Source: an uncultured Tateyamaria sp.
Lineage (GTDB): Bacteria; Pseudomonadota; Alphaproteobacteria; Rhodobacterales; Rhodobacteraceae
Assembly (NCBI RefSeq): GCF_947496075.1
Contig: NZ_CANMBJ010000003.1
Location: 213,834 to 277,833 of the forward strand
DNA length: 64,000 bases
Direction of reading: 5' to 3'
In this document: one piece after another, positions 42,529 through 51,546 of the stretch
Layout: every line of letters starts with the position of its first letter
How positions within the stretch are numbered: position 1 is the stretch's first letter
Translations under genes and position numbers: made by a program
The notes under the pieces: model-generated
The model's input: the letters and a program-made list of their open reading frames with translations, nothing else
Databases searched by the model: none
Told to the model about the DNA's origin: nothing

Positions 42529-44052
42529 ATGAGTAAGATCACAAGCATATTCCCGACCATACTTGTCGGACTTTTGACATTTCCTGCCGGTGCAGTGGCC
42601 GAACTCACAGACTTACACCTGCCTGTGATTCCAAGAACAGCGGCCGAGGCCGAGCGTATCTCGGCTGTCACGCAACCCACCACCGATTTCACAAAAGCCG
42701 AACAATTCGAAAACAATCCGGCCGGGGCCGCGACTGTACGCGTCAGCGACACACGCAACGCATTCAGTCAGCCATCGGGCAATATCAGCTTTGAAAAAGA
42801 GCTGGATTTCAAAGTCGGCAACGGCCTGTTCAAAAAGCTGTGGGTGTCTTCGCCCTCGTCCACACTTGCATCCGACGGGCTAGGGCCACTCTTCAACGCG
42901 CGGTCGTGCCAGCGCTGCCACCTGAAAGACGGGCGGGGTCATCCACCTGCGGGGCCAGACGACAAAGCAACATCAATGCTCGTGCGCGTGTCAATCCCCG
43001 GCGGCGCATCCCTCGAGGACATTGCAGACTACATCACCACCCAGCCCGACCCGAACTACGGCGGCCAGATTCAGGATTTCTCGGTCGCAGGGGTCGATGC
43101 CGAGGCAAAGCTGCAAATCACCTATACCGAAGAGGTCATCGCGCTCTCGGGCGGTGAAACCGCCTCCCTCCGACACCCCGCCTATGACCTGATCAACCTC
43201 GGCTACGGCCCGCTGCACCCAGATGTGATGCTGAGCCCGCGCGTGGCGCCGCAAATGATCGGGCTGGGCCTGCTCGACGCGATCCCCGCGGCGGATATCC
43301 TCGCAATGGCCGATCCCGATGATGCGGATGGTGATGGCATCTCGGGCAAGGCCCAAATCGTCATGTCCAGCGCATACAATGTGCCGATGTTGGGGCGGTT
43401 CGGCCTCAAGGCGGGCAAGCCCTCTGTCTGGGAACAATCGGCAGGCGCTTTTTCCGGTGACATCGGTATCTCAACCACATTGCACCCCGCAGGTTACGGC
43501 GACTGTACCGAAGCGCAGACCAAATGCCGCACGGCACCCAACGGCAATACAACGGCGCACGACGATGCCGAGATCGGCGATGTGGGGCTTGAACTGGTGT
43601 CGTTCTATTCCTCGAACCTTGGCGTGCCCGCGCGCCGCGATATCGATGATCCGCAGGTGCTACGGGGCAAGCAAGTGTTCTATGATACCGGCTGCATCTC
43701 CTGCCACACACCCAAGCACGTCACGCACCGGCTCGACGGACAACCCGAACAAAGCTTTCAGCTGATCTGGCCCTATACCGATCTGCTCCTGCACGACATG
43801 GGCCCCGGTCTGGCCGACAACCGGCCCGAGGCGCGCGCGAATGGCCAGGAATGGCGCACACCGCCGCTTTGGGGTGTCGGCTTGACGGAAACCGTGTCCG
43901 GCCACACGTTGTTCCTACACGACGGGCGCGCCCGCAACCTGCTTGAAGCGGTCCTCTGGCACGGGGGCGAGGCCAAACCACACAAACAAACGGTCATCGA
44001 CATGCCGCCACCCGACCGCGCCGCCTTGATCCGTTTCCTTGAAAGCCTCTGA
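42529..44052 (+). CDS. Di-heme c-type oxidoreductase (DUF1111, thiol-oxidoreductase-like)
   Basis: 507 residues, exported (signal to about AVAE). Two heme c sites: CQRCH (127-131) and CISCH in the C-terminal half, in the arrangement of DUF1111 / di-heme cytochrome peroxidase-like proteins. LFNARSCQRCH and GRDLLEAVLWHGGEA-like ending (RARNLLEAVLWHGGEAKP) fit that family. Acts in the periplasm. First of a run (this gene - imelysin - DUF1513) also found together in other proteobacteria next to IrpA. A periplasmic electron-transfer step tied to iron is likely; the substrate is unknown. Confidence 0.85.
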   Translation: MSKITSIFPTILVGLLTFPAGAVAELTDLHLPVIPRTAAEAERISAVTQPTTDFTKAEQFENNPAGAATVRVSDTRNAFSQPSGNISFEKELDFKVGNGLFKKLWVSSPSSTLASDGLGPLFNARSCQRCHLKDGRGHPPAGPDDKATSMLVRVSIPGGASLEDIADYITTQPDPNYGGQIQDFSVAGVDAEAKLQITYTEEVIALSGGETASLRHPAYDLINLGYGPLHPDVMLSPRVAPQMIGLGLLDAIPAADILAMADPDDADGDGISGKAQIVMSSAYNVPMLGRFGLKAGKPSVWEQSAGAFSGDIGISTTLHPAGYGDCTEAQTKCRTAPNGNTTAHDDAEIGDVGLELVSFYSSNLGVPARRDIDDPQVLRGKQVFYDTGCISCHTPKHVTHRLDGQPEQSFQLIWPYTDLLLHDMGPGLADNRPEARANGQEWRTPPLWGVGLTETVSGHTLFLHDGRARNLLEAVLWHGGEAKPHKQTVIDMPPPDRAALIRFLESL

Positions 44053-44053
44053 C

Positions 44054-45022
44054 ATGCGCTTTGCCCTGATCCTCCCCTTCCTCGCCCTACCCGCTTTTGC
44101 CGACGTGCAGACGGCATTGGATGATCACATCCTGCCCGGCTACATGCGCCTTGCGGACGAAACGGCAAAACTCGCCGAGGCGGCACAGGCCGATTGCACC
44201 CCCGACGCGCTGCAACCGGCGTTTCACGCCGCGTATGACGCGTGGATCAGCATCAGCCACATCCATTTCGGGCCGTTGGAAGATCAGGCGCTTACACTCA
44301 CCATGTCATTTTGGCCCGACCCCAAGAACAGCACCAGCAAAGCGCTCGCACGTTTGACCACTGCTGCTGATCCCATCGTCGATCAACCAGAAGCGTTTGG
44401 CGATGTTTCTGCGGCGGCTCAGGGCTTCACGGCCCTCGAACGGATGCTCTACGATCCGCAGCCCGATGCGGATTACGCGTGCCGTCTGACACAGGCCATC
44501 GCCACGGGTCTGGCGCAGAAGTCCGACAGCCTAAACGCTGCCTGGCCCGCCTTCGCCGACCAGATGCTGAGCGCAGGCACCGGCGGTAACGCCCGCTTTC
44601 AAAGCGATATGGAGGCGCAACGCGCCCTCTACACGGCCCTGTCCACCGGTCTTGAATTCCTGCATGATCAACGCCTTGGTCGCCCCCTTGGAACGTTTGA
44701 CCGCCCTCGGCCCAGCCGAGCCGAAGCGCGGCGCTCGGAACGGTCCCTCCGCCATATCGAATTACAGCTTGCAGCCCTGGAACGGCTCGCCGCAGCGATG
44801 ACCAACGCCGATCTTGGCGCGACAAGCGCTGCCTTTGCCGAAGCGCAGGCACGGGCCGACGCCCTGGAAGACCCGGCTCTGCAGGGCGTCGCCGACGCCG
44901 AGCAACGCTTCAAGGTCGAGGTGCTGCAACAGGCCGTGCGCGCCGTACAGGTCGCCGTGATTGACGAGATCGGCACACCCCTCGGCATCACTGCCGGGTT
45001 CAACGCGCTCGACGGAGACTGA
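44054..45022 (+). CDS. Second imelysin-family periplasmic protein
   Basis: 322 residues with signal peptide MRFALILPFLALPAFA. Imelysin fold: AAYDAWISISHIHFGPLED, FWPDPKNSTSKALARL, and QGFTALERMLYDPQPDADYA. The GxHxxE motif is degenerate here (GFTALE, His replaced by Thr), so metal binding may differ from the IrpA-type gene at 39296. ATG 44054 follows the di-heme stop by one base; its stop overlaps the DUF1513 start. An iron-linked role follows from the gene set. Confidence 0.82.
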   Translation: MRFALILPFLALPAFADVQTALDDHILPGYMRLADETAKLAEAAQADCTPDALQPAFHAAYDAWISISHIHFGPLEDQALTLTMSFWPDPKNSTSKALARLTTAADPIVDQPEAFGDVSAAAQGFTALERMLYDPQPDADYACRLTQAIATGLAQKSDSLNAAWPAFADQMLSAGTGGNARFQSDMEAQRALYTALSTGLEFLHDQRLGRPLGTFDRPRPSRAEARRSERSLRHIELQLAALERLAAAMTNADLGATSAAFAEAQARADALEDPALQGVADAEQRFKVEVLQQAVRAVQVAVIDEIGTPLGITAGFNALDGD

Positions 45023-46092
45023 TGCCCTCGCGTCGCGCCTTCCTTGCCGGGCTGACCTCGGCCTCGCTCACACCCACGCTCGGATGGGCAGATGTGGGCA
45101 ACCCGATCGCACTCAGCGCCGCGATGGATCGCGAGGGGCGCTACCTGCTTATTGGGCTGACGGCCGCTGGCGACATCGCCTTTCGCATCCCCCTGCCCGC
45201 CCGTGGCCATGCGGCTGCCGCCCATCCCCACCTGGCCGAAGCCGTTGCTATCGCCCGCCGCCCCGGCACCTTTGCCAAGGTGATCGACTGCAGCACCGGT
45301 GACGTCACCCAAACCCTGCGCGCACCGACAGGGCGGCACTTCTACGGGCACGGCGCCTTCTCCGGCGATGGCACCCTGCTCTTCACCCCGGAAAACGACA
45401 TCGCGACGGGACAGGGACGCATCGGCGTCTGGGACTGCAGCGCAGGCTACAGACGGCTCGATGATTTCACATCAGCCGGAATCGGACCGCACGAGATCCT
45501 GCGCCTGCCAAACGGCACGCTCGCCGTCGCCAACGGGGGCATCCGCACCCATCCCGCAACAGGACGAGACAAGCTCAACCTCGATACCATGCGACCCAAC
45601 CTCGCGCTGTTTGACACGAGCGGACGGATGACGGATTTCGCTGAAGTGCCAGAGGCCCGTCACCACAACTCCCTCCGCCATATCGCGGCAGCTCCCGACG
45701 GAACTGTCGTCTGTGGCTTCCAATGGCAGGGCGATCCGTTCGACACACCCCCTCTGGTGGCGCTCTACACCGGCAACGGCACATTGAAGCCAACGGATAT
45801 GGACGAAACAATGCTCTACCAGTTGGACGGATATATCGGCAGCGTTAGCGCCTTCGGAACAGGGCACTACGCAGCGTCCTCACCCCGCGGCGGTCTGGCT
45901 TTTCAATTCGACCAAACAGGTCAGCAGGTTGGCACGTACCGGATGCACGACGTCTGCGGGCTGTGTGCCGCACCGGACGACACCTGCCTTGTGACGGACG
46001 GCACCGGCCAGGTCCACACATTGACGCGTGACACGCTCACACACCGCACGACATACACGCTCGCCTTCGACAACCACCTGACCGCCATCTGA
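45022..46092 (+). CDS. DUF1513 exported propeller-like protein
   Basis: 356 residues. Tat-type signal MPSRRAFLAGLTSASL (RR at 4-5). Repeated blade-like segments, with TGRHFYGHGAFSGDGTLLFT, IGPHEILRLPNGTLAVANGG and RHHNSLRHIAAAPDGTVVCG, as in DUF1513. The Tat route suggests folding with a cofactor in the cytoplasm. It overlaps the imelysin stop by one base. Known to accompany imelysin and thiol-oxidoreductase genes; biochemical function not established. Confidence 0.82.
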   Translation: MPSRRAFLAGLTSASLTPTLGWADVGNPIALSAAMDREGRYLLIGLTAAGDIAFRIPLPARGHAAAAHPHLAEAVAIARRPGTFAKVIDCSTGDVTQTLRAPTGRHFYGHGAFSGDGTLLFTPENDIATGQGRIGVWDCSAGYRRLDDFTSAGIGPHEILRLPNGTLAVANGGIRTHPATGRDKLNLDTMRPNLALFDTSGRMTDFAEVPEARHHNSLRHIAAAPDGTVVCGFQWQGDPFDTPPLVALYTGNGTLKPTDMDETMLYQLDGYIGSVSAFGTGHYAASSPRGGLAFQFDQTGQQVGTYRMHDVCGLCAAPDDTCLVTDGTGQVHTLTRDTLTHRTTYTLAFDNHLTAI

Positions 46093-46103
46093 AAGGGCCG
46101 CCC

Positions 46104-46427
46104 ATGTTTATCGCCATGAACCGCTTCACCGTAACCAAGCATAAAGCAGAGGCATTCGAAGCGCTCTGGCTCGGGCGCGACAGCCACCTGAAAACCATGG
46201 ATGGCTTTGTCGAATTTCACATGCTCAAAGGACCCGAAAACGAAGACGGCACACGGCTCTACGCCTCGCATACGGTCTGGTCATCGGAAGAGACATTTCG
46301 CGCCTGGACCCGGTCAGACGCCTTCCGTGCAGCGCACAAGGACGCAGGCAACACGGCCAAGCTGCACGAGGGCGCACCAACGTTCGAAGGCTTCTCAGTG
46401 ATACAGGAAATCTCGGCAGACGCCTAA
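46104..46427 (+). CDS. IsdG/HmoA-type heme monooxygenase candidate (ABM domain)
   Basis: 107 residues, single antibiotic-biosynthesis-monooxygenase domain. The IsdG catalytic triad is in register: N6 (MNRF), W68 (FRAWTRSDAF) and H78 (AAHKD), compared with N7, W67 and H77 of IsdG. It would open heme and release iron in the cytoplasm; HmuS at 32174 is the other candidate. It follows DUF1513 by 11 bp and ends the iron block. An unrelated ABM activity cannot be excluded. Confidence 0.78.
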   Translation: MFIAMNRFTVTKHKAEAFEALWLGRDSHLKTMDGFVEFHMLKGPENEDGTRLYASHTVWSSEETFRAWTRSDAFRAAHKDAGNTAKLHEGAPTFEGFSVIQEISADA

Positions 46428-46597
46428 GTAAACGCGTCCGCTTTGACGCAACCGCGTATGCTTTGAGCTGCCTCAACATAAATCGCTTTTTGTGCTTGGG
46501 TCCGCTTCAAAAAACGCAGACAGCACCGATATTGGTGGCTATCGACCTTGTTCAAATACTTTCGGCGAAAATCGCCAGTACAAATGGGCTCCGTGAC

Positions 46598-48490
46598 ATG
46601 ATCCACCAGCTCCGGCAGAATGCTCTGTCTGCTGTCCACCGCCTTCTGTTGATCGCACTCGTTTGCGCCAGCTCGACCGGAACAGCTACCGCGAACCAGC
46701 AGTGGCAGGAAACGCTGGAAGGCTTTGTGGATGGATTCGTAACGACCGGTCTGGATCAGGACGCCGTTGCGGGTGCCGTGGTGGTTATCGTCTCCGGCGA
46801 TGACGTCATCCTGTCACGTGGCTATAGGCTGTCGGATGTCAGAACCGCACGCTCTATGAGCCCCGAGGCTGACATCATCCCGCTGGCATCCGTCACCAAG
46901 GTGTTCACTGCACTGGCGATCCTGCAACTGGAAGACAACGGTCGGCTTTCCTTGGACGACCCCATTGCGCGGCACCTTCCCAGGCTACAGCTGAACCAGC
47001 GTTTCGGTGATGTTACAATTGCTCATCTGCTCAGCCATACAGCGGGGCTGGAAGAACGCTATTCGGGATATTTCGCGGTGCATGGCGAACAGGGCAACAC
47101 ACCGGCGATTGAACAGATTTCAAAAATCCTGCCACGGCAGATTCGTCCACCCGAAGATGTCATATCCTACTCGAATGCCAGCTACGTTTTGCTGGGTGAA
47201 ATCATTGCTCAAGTCTCGGGCCAGCCGTTCGAAGAATATATTACCGATACCATCCTGTCCCCTTTGGGAATTGACAACGCCCGCTTCATGCATGAGCCAT
47301 CCGAACTTCGAGGGACCAGCCCGTTTCATGTTTGGGATACCGGTCGCTATGTCGCCATCGATCCATCGCCTTTTCACGCGATACATCTAAGCTCGGGCGG
47401 TCTCGCGCTGACGGCCGAAGCTATGGGCCGGATCATGCAACTGTTGCTGGCGAAAGGCACCGGCGATGAAACGCCTGCTCTGACCTCAACCAGCATTAAT
47501 AAGATGTACGAACCCGCGTGGCCGGACGCTGCAGAGTTTTCCGGGCGCGCACTTGGGTACTGGACCGAACGCTGGGCCGGTCACACGGTCTACCACCATG
47601 GCGGCAGCCATTTTGGGTTCCACACCAATATGGTGCTCGTCCCGTCCATGGACCTGGGGTTCTTTGTTGCCGCAAATGGTCCCAGTGGCAGTGCGCTCAC
47701 GAGGTTGCCACGCCGTGTGCTCAGAGAAGTGATTGCACCGCATGAACGTCCGGTTGCGGCGCGTTCCGACTGCGACACCGCCTGCCTGCGCGATTTCACT
47801 GGTCATTACATCCCCACGCGGCGCAACGAGACTGGTCTGGATCGATTGCATGCCCTCAATTCCCATCGCATGGACCTACAAATCGCCGATGACGATATGC
47901 TTCTTTTGTCCGGCCTTGACCATTCCCGCCTGTTTCAAGCAATAGCGGAGGACCAATTCGAAACGCCAGAAGGCGATTTTCGTCTTGGGTTTCGACGCGA
48001 TGTATCCGGCGGTGTCATCGGCGCTCACTTTAGCGGCGGGATTCACACATTCGACCGCACAGGGTTTTGGCACAGCGCAGCCTCACTAAACTCAGCGCTG
48101 TGGGCGGCTTTGGCCGGTTCTCTTCTGTGTTTGGCGGGCGCGGTGATAACGTGGCGCTCAAAAAGCCACCTGACAGGTATGACTTGCTCGTTGGGCTTGG
48201 GCTGGATAGTGGGCGTCGGTATTTACATGGTTGTCCTGGTGCCACTGCTGAATGGTCGAGACCTTTCTTCTCATGCCTCCGCAGGTATCGGTCTTTGGAC
48301 TCTAACCTGCCTCTATGCGGCTGCCGTGGGGACCCTTGTGTGGTCCGCAGCATGGCTTCTACGCCCGCTGCAAAGCGCAAATGCAATGCGAACGGAGCGG
48401 TTTGTGGTCTTCGCTGCTATGCCCCTTTTTGCGTGGGCCCTTCTCGCCGCTTGGATTTGGAATTTGCCAACCGCCGCCCTGACATGGTGA
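46598..48490 (+). CDS. Membrane-anchored beta-lactamase-family serine hydrolase
   Basis: 630 residues. A hydrophobic N-terminus (VHRLLLIALVCASSTGTA) leads to a class-C/PBP4* type domain with SxxK (S98-V-T-K101), YxN (Y191-S-N193) and HGGS (YHHGGSHFG). The C-terminal 140 residues hold about four membrane helices. It probably acts on peptidoglycan peptides or another D-amino-acid substrate at the membrane; the last part is unusual for beta-lactamases. ATG 46598 is chosen since the upstream frame to 46463 is not protein-like. The next gene is a regulator on the same strand. Confidence 0.83.
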   Translation: MIHQLRQNALSAVHRLLLIALVCASSTGTATANQQWQETLEGFVDGFVTTGLDQDAVAGAVVVIVSGDDVILSRGYRLSDVRTARSMSPEADIIPLASVTKVFTALAILQLEDNGRLSLDDPIARHLPRLQLNQRFGDVTIAHLLSHTAGLEERYSGYFAVHGEQGNTPAIEQISKILPRQIRPPEDVISYSNASYVLLGEIIAQVSGQPFEEYITDTILSPLGIDNARFMHEPSELRGTSPFHVWDTGRYVAIDPSPFHAIHLSSGGLALTAEAMGRIMQLLLAKGTGDETPALTSTSINKMYEPAWPDAAEFSGRALGYWTERWAGHTVYHHGGSHFGFHTNMVLVPSMDLGFFVAANGPSGSALTRLPRRVLREVIAPHERPVAARSDCDTACLRDFTGHYIPTRRNETGLDRLHALNSHRMDLQIADDDMLLLSGLDHSRLFQAIAEDQFETPEGDFRLGFRRDVSGGVIGAHFSGGIHTFDRTGFWHSAASLNSALWAALAGSLLCLAGAVITWRSKSHLTGMTCSLGLGWIVGVGIYMVVLVPLLNGRDLSSHASAGIGLWTLTCLYAAAVGTLVWSAAWLLRPLQSANAMRTERFVVFAAMPLFAWALLAAWIWNLPTAALTW

Positions 48491-48616
48491 AAATCAAAAA
48501 CTCTTTGGCGGTTGGAACAGAAAGCAAACGATGACACGCCCCTAGACCAATGGCGGTGTGTGGCGCATCTTTCGGTCAGATGCAGGATGTAACAGCCATC
48601 AGGTCGATATGAGTCC

Positions 48617-49657
48617 ATGATATTTATCCCGCTGCCTTTTGTCGTTGCGCTTCTGCTGGTGCTCCTCTTCCTCAGTGTGGTGCAGCGGAACAATGAACAT
48701 CCGACAAACTTCGCATTTCTTGCACTCATCGCCTTGGCCGCAATGCAATCCGCTCTCATCGGCCTGCGCTTCGGCTATGGGGTTGAGTGGTTGCGGTTTC
48801 TCTCGCCCCTCATTGCAAGCGTGATGGCCCCAGTGGTGTATTTTGGGTCTTTGCATCTCGCCAAGCCACGCCCTTATGCAAAGACCCTGACAGTTGCGTC
48901 TCATGGTATTCCACTGCTGCTCGTCTCGCTCTCCATGCTGGCTTGGCCGCTTGCGCTTGATGCCATCATCATCGGCACGTTCATTGTCTACGCAGTCCTG
49001 CTGCTGCTTCTTCTGCGGTCGGGCGAAGACTCGCTCAGATTGGTTGCGCTTGAAGGCGTGGGGACCGTTCACCGCGCTCTGGTCTTTGCAGCGCTCGTCC
49101 TGCTGTTCTCGGCAGCGATCGACACCCTGATCACCTTCGATATTGCCTTCATGGACGCGCGCCACGTGCCGCAACTGGTTTCGGTTGGGAATGTCGCAAC
49201 CTTGCTCTTCCTCTCCATAGCCGGTGCTGTTGCAAGCAGAGGCCGAGCACCGGAAGATCACGCACCCCCGCCGGTTCGGATGCAGCCGGAACCAGAGGCC
49301 CCGGATGACCCGGTGATCATGAACAAGATCGAAGAGCTGATGACAAAAACCCGTATTTATCGGGATGCTGACCTGAACCTTGATCGGCTCGCACGACGGC
49401 TGATCACCCCGGCCCGGCAAATCTCCGGGGCCATCAATCGAACGACGGGAAAGAATGTTTCGCAATACGTCAATGATTTCCGCATCAGCGAAGCCTGCGA
49501 ACAGTTACGATCTGGCACCAAGTCGGTAACAGAAATCATGTTCGACGCCGGGTTTCAGACCAAATCGAACTTTAACCGCGAGTTCCGTCGCGTTACCGGC
49601 ATGACCCCTTTGGAGTGGCGCAAAGCCAAAGGATTGCAACAAGAGTTTGAAGCCTGA
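48617..49657 (+). CDS. Membrane-embedded AraC-family regulator
   Basis: 346 residues. About seven hydrophobic helices fill the first 215 residues, then an AraC HTH domain (residues about 240-340) with LDRLARRLITPARQISGAIN, QYVNDFRISEACEQLRSG and IMFDAGFQTKSNFNREFRRV. Regulators of this form are held at the inner membrane and sense signals there. It lies between the serine hydrolase and the ABC efflux operon and probably controls one of them, most likely the efflux genes 90 bp downstream. Confidence 0.85.
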   Translation: MIFIPLPFVVALLLVLLFLSVVQRNNEHPTNFAFLALIALAAMQSALIGLRFGYGVEWLRFLSPLIASVMAPVVYFGSLHLAKPRPYAKTLTVASHGIPLLLVSLSMLAWPLALDAIIIGTFIVYAVLLLLLLRSGEDSLRLVALEGVGTVHRALVFAALVLLFSAAIDTLITFDIAFMDARHVPQLVSVGNVATLLFLSIAGAVASRGRAPEDHAPPPVRMQPEPEAPDDPVIMNKIEELMTKTRIYRDADLNLDRLARRLITPARQISGAINRTTGKNVSQYVNDFRISEACEQLRSGTKSVTEIMFDAGFQTKSNFNREFRRVTGMTPLEWRKAKGLQQEFEA

Positions 49658-49747
49658 CAGCCACCTGAAGTGACTAAATCGCGATTTTGAACGTCCCGGA
49701 TCGTGATCTAGGTCGCGGACAAACAGCACGCCGCCGATCCTGGTGGC

Positions 49748-50836
49748 ATGAACACATTCACCGATCACAACCGCCAGATGGCAGAGACATTGCGAGAGCT
49801 TTCAATGTCTCCAGTCCCATCACCCGACATGGTGCCAACACCGCTCCGGCGCTTTCCTCTGAAATTGGCCGCCGTCCTCGCCGGCACTGCACTGCTGTTG
49901 GCCGGTGCCGCCTTCGGCCTACGATCAGAAGGGACCCAAACGCCATTCCAAAGCGCGCCGGCAGCGAAAGAACAACTTCCACCTTTGTCAGAGGCCTCGC
50001 CCTCGGTAGCCGCACCTATGGTTCGGGAGATTACCGGATCAGGTTACGTCATCGCCCCGGACATGGCCGTCATCTACGCCGAACGCGGTGGTACAATCAC
50101 CGACATTCTGGTCGAGCCCGGGGATCACGTGGTTGCAGGGCAAGCTTTGCTTCTGGTCGAAGAGTCCGGTGTCCGCTTCGCCGCCCAAGAGGCACAGCTC
50201 GCGCACACTGAAGCGAAGCTGACGCTTGCAGCCGCACGCATATCCGAGGCGCAGGCCAAGAACATTTTGAACCGGCGGACGGAGTTGCGCCAACGAGGGG
50301 TGATCGCTAGCGAACGACTTGAAGACGCAGAACATGCCTTCCTCATCGCAGCCAACTCTGTCGAGCAGGCCAAGGCCACGCTCGACGACGCGGAGCTGGC
50401 GCTACAAATCGCCGAAGACAGGGTTGCCGACCTAACCGTGCGCGCGCCGATCCCGGGCACGGTGACCCAACTCTCGGCGCATGTCGGCGACGCAGTGCTC
50501 GACCGCGTTGACGCGATCCACGACGGGATCGGTCTGATGATAATTGCCCGGCTCGACACCTTGGCGATCGATGCTGATGTGGCCGAAAAGGCAATCGGAC
50601 GCCTTCAGGCGAACCTCGTTGGCGAGGCTGTGCTGGACGCCTTTCCAGATCACACCTTCAACTTCGAACTCCACCGGGTCGCACCATACGTGAACGCAGC
50701 CAGAGGAACTGTCGCGCTGCGACTTGCACCCATCGCGCCGCCGCCGGGTATCCGGCCCGGCATGGCCGCCCGCATCCGCATTGCGCTGTCCCCTTCCTCC
50801 TCGCACGACACACAAGAAACCGGAGCCAGAAACTGA
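49748..50836 (+). CDS. HlyD/MacA-type periplasmic adaptor of an ABC efflux system
   Basis: 362 residues. One N-terminal membrane anchor (LKLAAVLAGTALLLAGAAFG), then a lipoyl half (GGTITDILVEPGDHVVAGQALLLVEES), a coiled-coil hairpin (about 150-225), the returning lipoyl half (APIPGTVTQLSAHVGDAVLDR) and a C-terminal beta domain. It would connect the ABC pump to the outer membrane. The stop overlaps the ATPase start (TGATG); no outer-membrane channel gene is present. Confidence 0.87.
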   Translation: MNTFTDHNRQMAETLRELSMSPVPSPDMVPTPLRRFPLKLAAVLAGTALLLAGAAFGLRSEGTQTPFQSAPAAKEQLPPLSEASPSVAAPMVREITGSGYVIAPDMAVIYAERGGTITDILVEPGDHVVAGQALLLVEESGVRFAAQEAQLAHTEAKLTLAAARISEAQAKNILNRRTELRQRGVIASERLEDAEHAFLIAANSVEQAKATLDDAELALQIAEDRVADLTVRAPIPGTVTQLSAHVGDAVLDRVDAIHDGIGLMIIARLDTLAIDADVAEKAIGRLQANLVGEAVLDAFPDHTFNFELHRVAPYVNAARGTVALRLAPIAPPPGIRPGMAARIRIALSPSSSHDTQETGARN

Positions 50837-51546
50837 TGACGACATTAAAAACCGAAAGCCCGTTCATTGCCCTCAGCGGCGTCAGCAAAACCTACCGAAC
50901 CGGCAATGAGAGCTTACCAATTTTCACAAATCTCGACATGACCATCCAAGGTGGCGATTTCGTTGCCGTGATGGGCCCTTCCGGCTCCGGCAAATCAACA
51001 CTTCTCAATTTGCTTGCCGGCATCGACCACGCCGACACCGGCGACATTCAAATCGCCGGCCAAAGACTGGACCACATGGGCGAGGCGGCTCGCGCAGCCT
51101 GGCGCGCGCATCACCTCGGGATCGTGTTCCAGTTCTACAACCTGTTGCCGATGCTCACGGCGGCGGAGAATGTCGAACTGCCGCTGCTGCTCAAGCCGAT
51201 CCCTGCATCCGTGCGGCGTGAGCGGGTCGCCAAGGTGCTCGACCTGGTTGGTCTCGGCGGACGTGGCAAACAGAACCCCACGCGGATGTCGGGCGGTCAA
51301 CAGCAGCGCGTCAGCATCGCCCGCGCCATCGTGGCCGACCCAAGCCTCCTGCTCTGTGACGAACCAACCGGAGATCTCGACCGCAAATCCGCCGACGACG
51401 TTCTGGCCATGCTCGGGTATCTGAACCGCGAATTGGGCAAGACCATTGTCATGGTGACCCATGATCCCGAAGCGGCCAACGCCGCCAATCGGACACTGCA
51501 TCTGGACAAAGGAGTCTTTGTCGAAAACGAGCAGGTGGCAGCATGA
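50836..51546 (+). CDS. MacB/LolD-type ABC exporter ATPase
   Basis: 236 residues. Walker A GPSGSGKST (47-55), signature MSGGQQQRVSIARA, Walker B SLLLCDEPTGDLD, H-loop VTHDPEA; the DLD and AAENVELPLLLKP features are typical of MacB/LolD. It energises the two FtsX-type permeases downstream. ATGA overlap with permease 1. Confidence 0.9.
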   Translation: MTTLKTESPFIALSGVSKTYRTGNESLPIFTNLDMTIQGGDFVAVMGPSGSGKSTLLNLLAGIDHADTGDIQIAGQRLDHMGEAARAAWRAHHLGIVFQFYNLLPMLTAAENVELPLLLKPIPASVRRERVAKVLDLVGLGGRGKQNPTRMSGGQQQRVSIARAIVADPSLLLCDEPTGDLDRKSADDVLAMLGYLNRELGKTIVMVTHDPEAANAANRTLHLDKGVFVENEQVAA

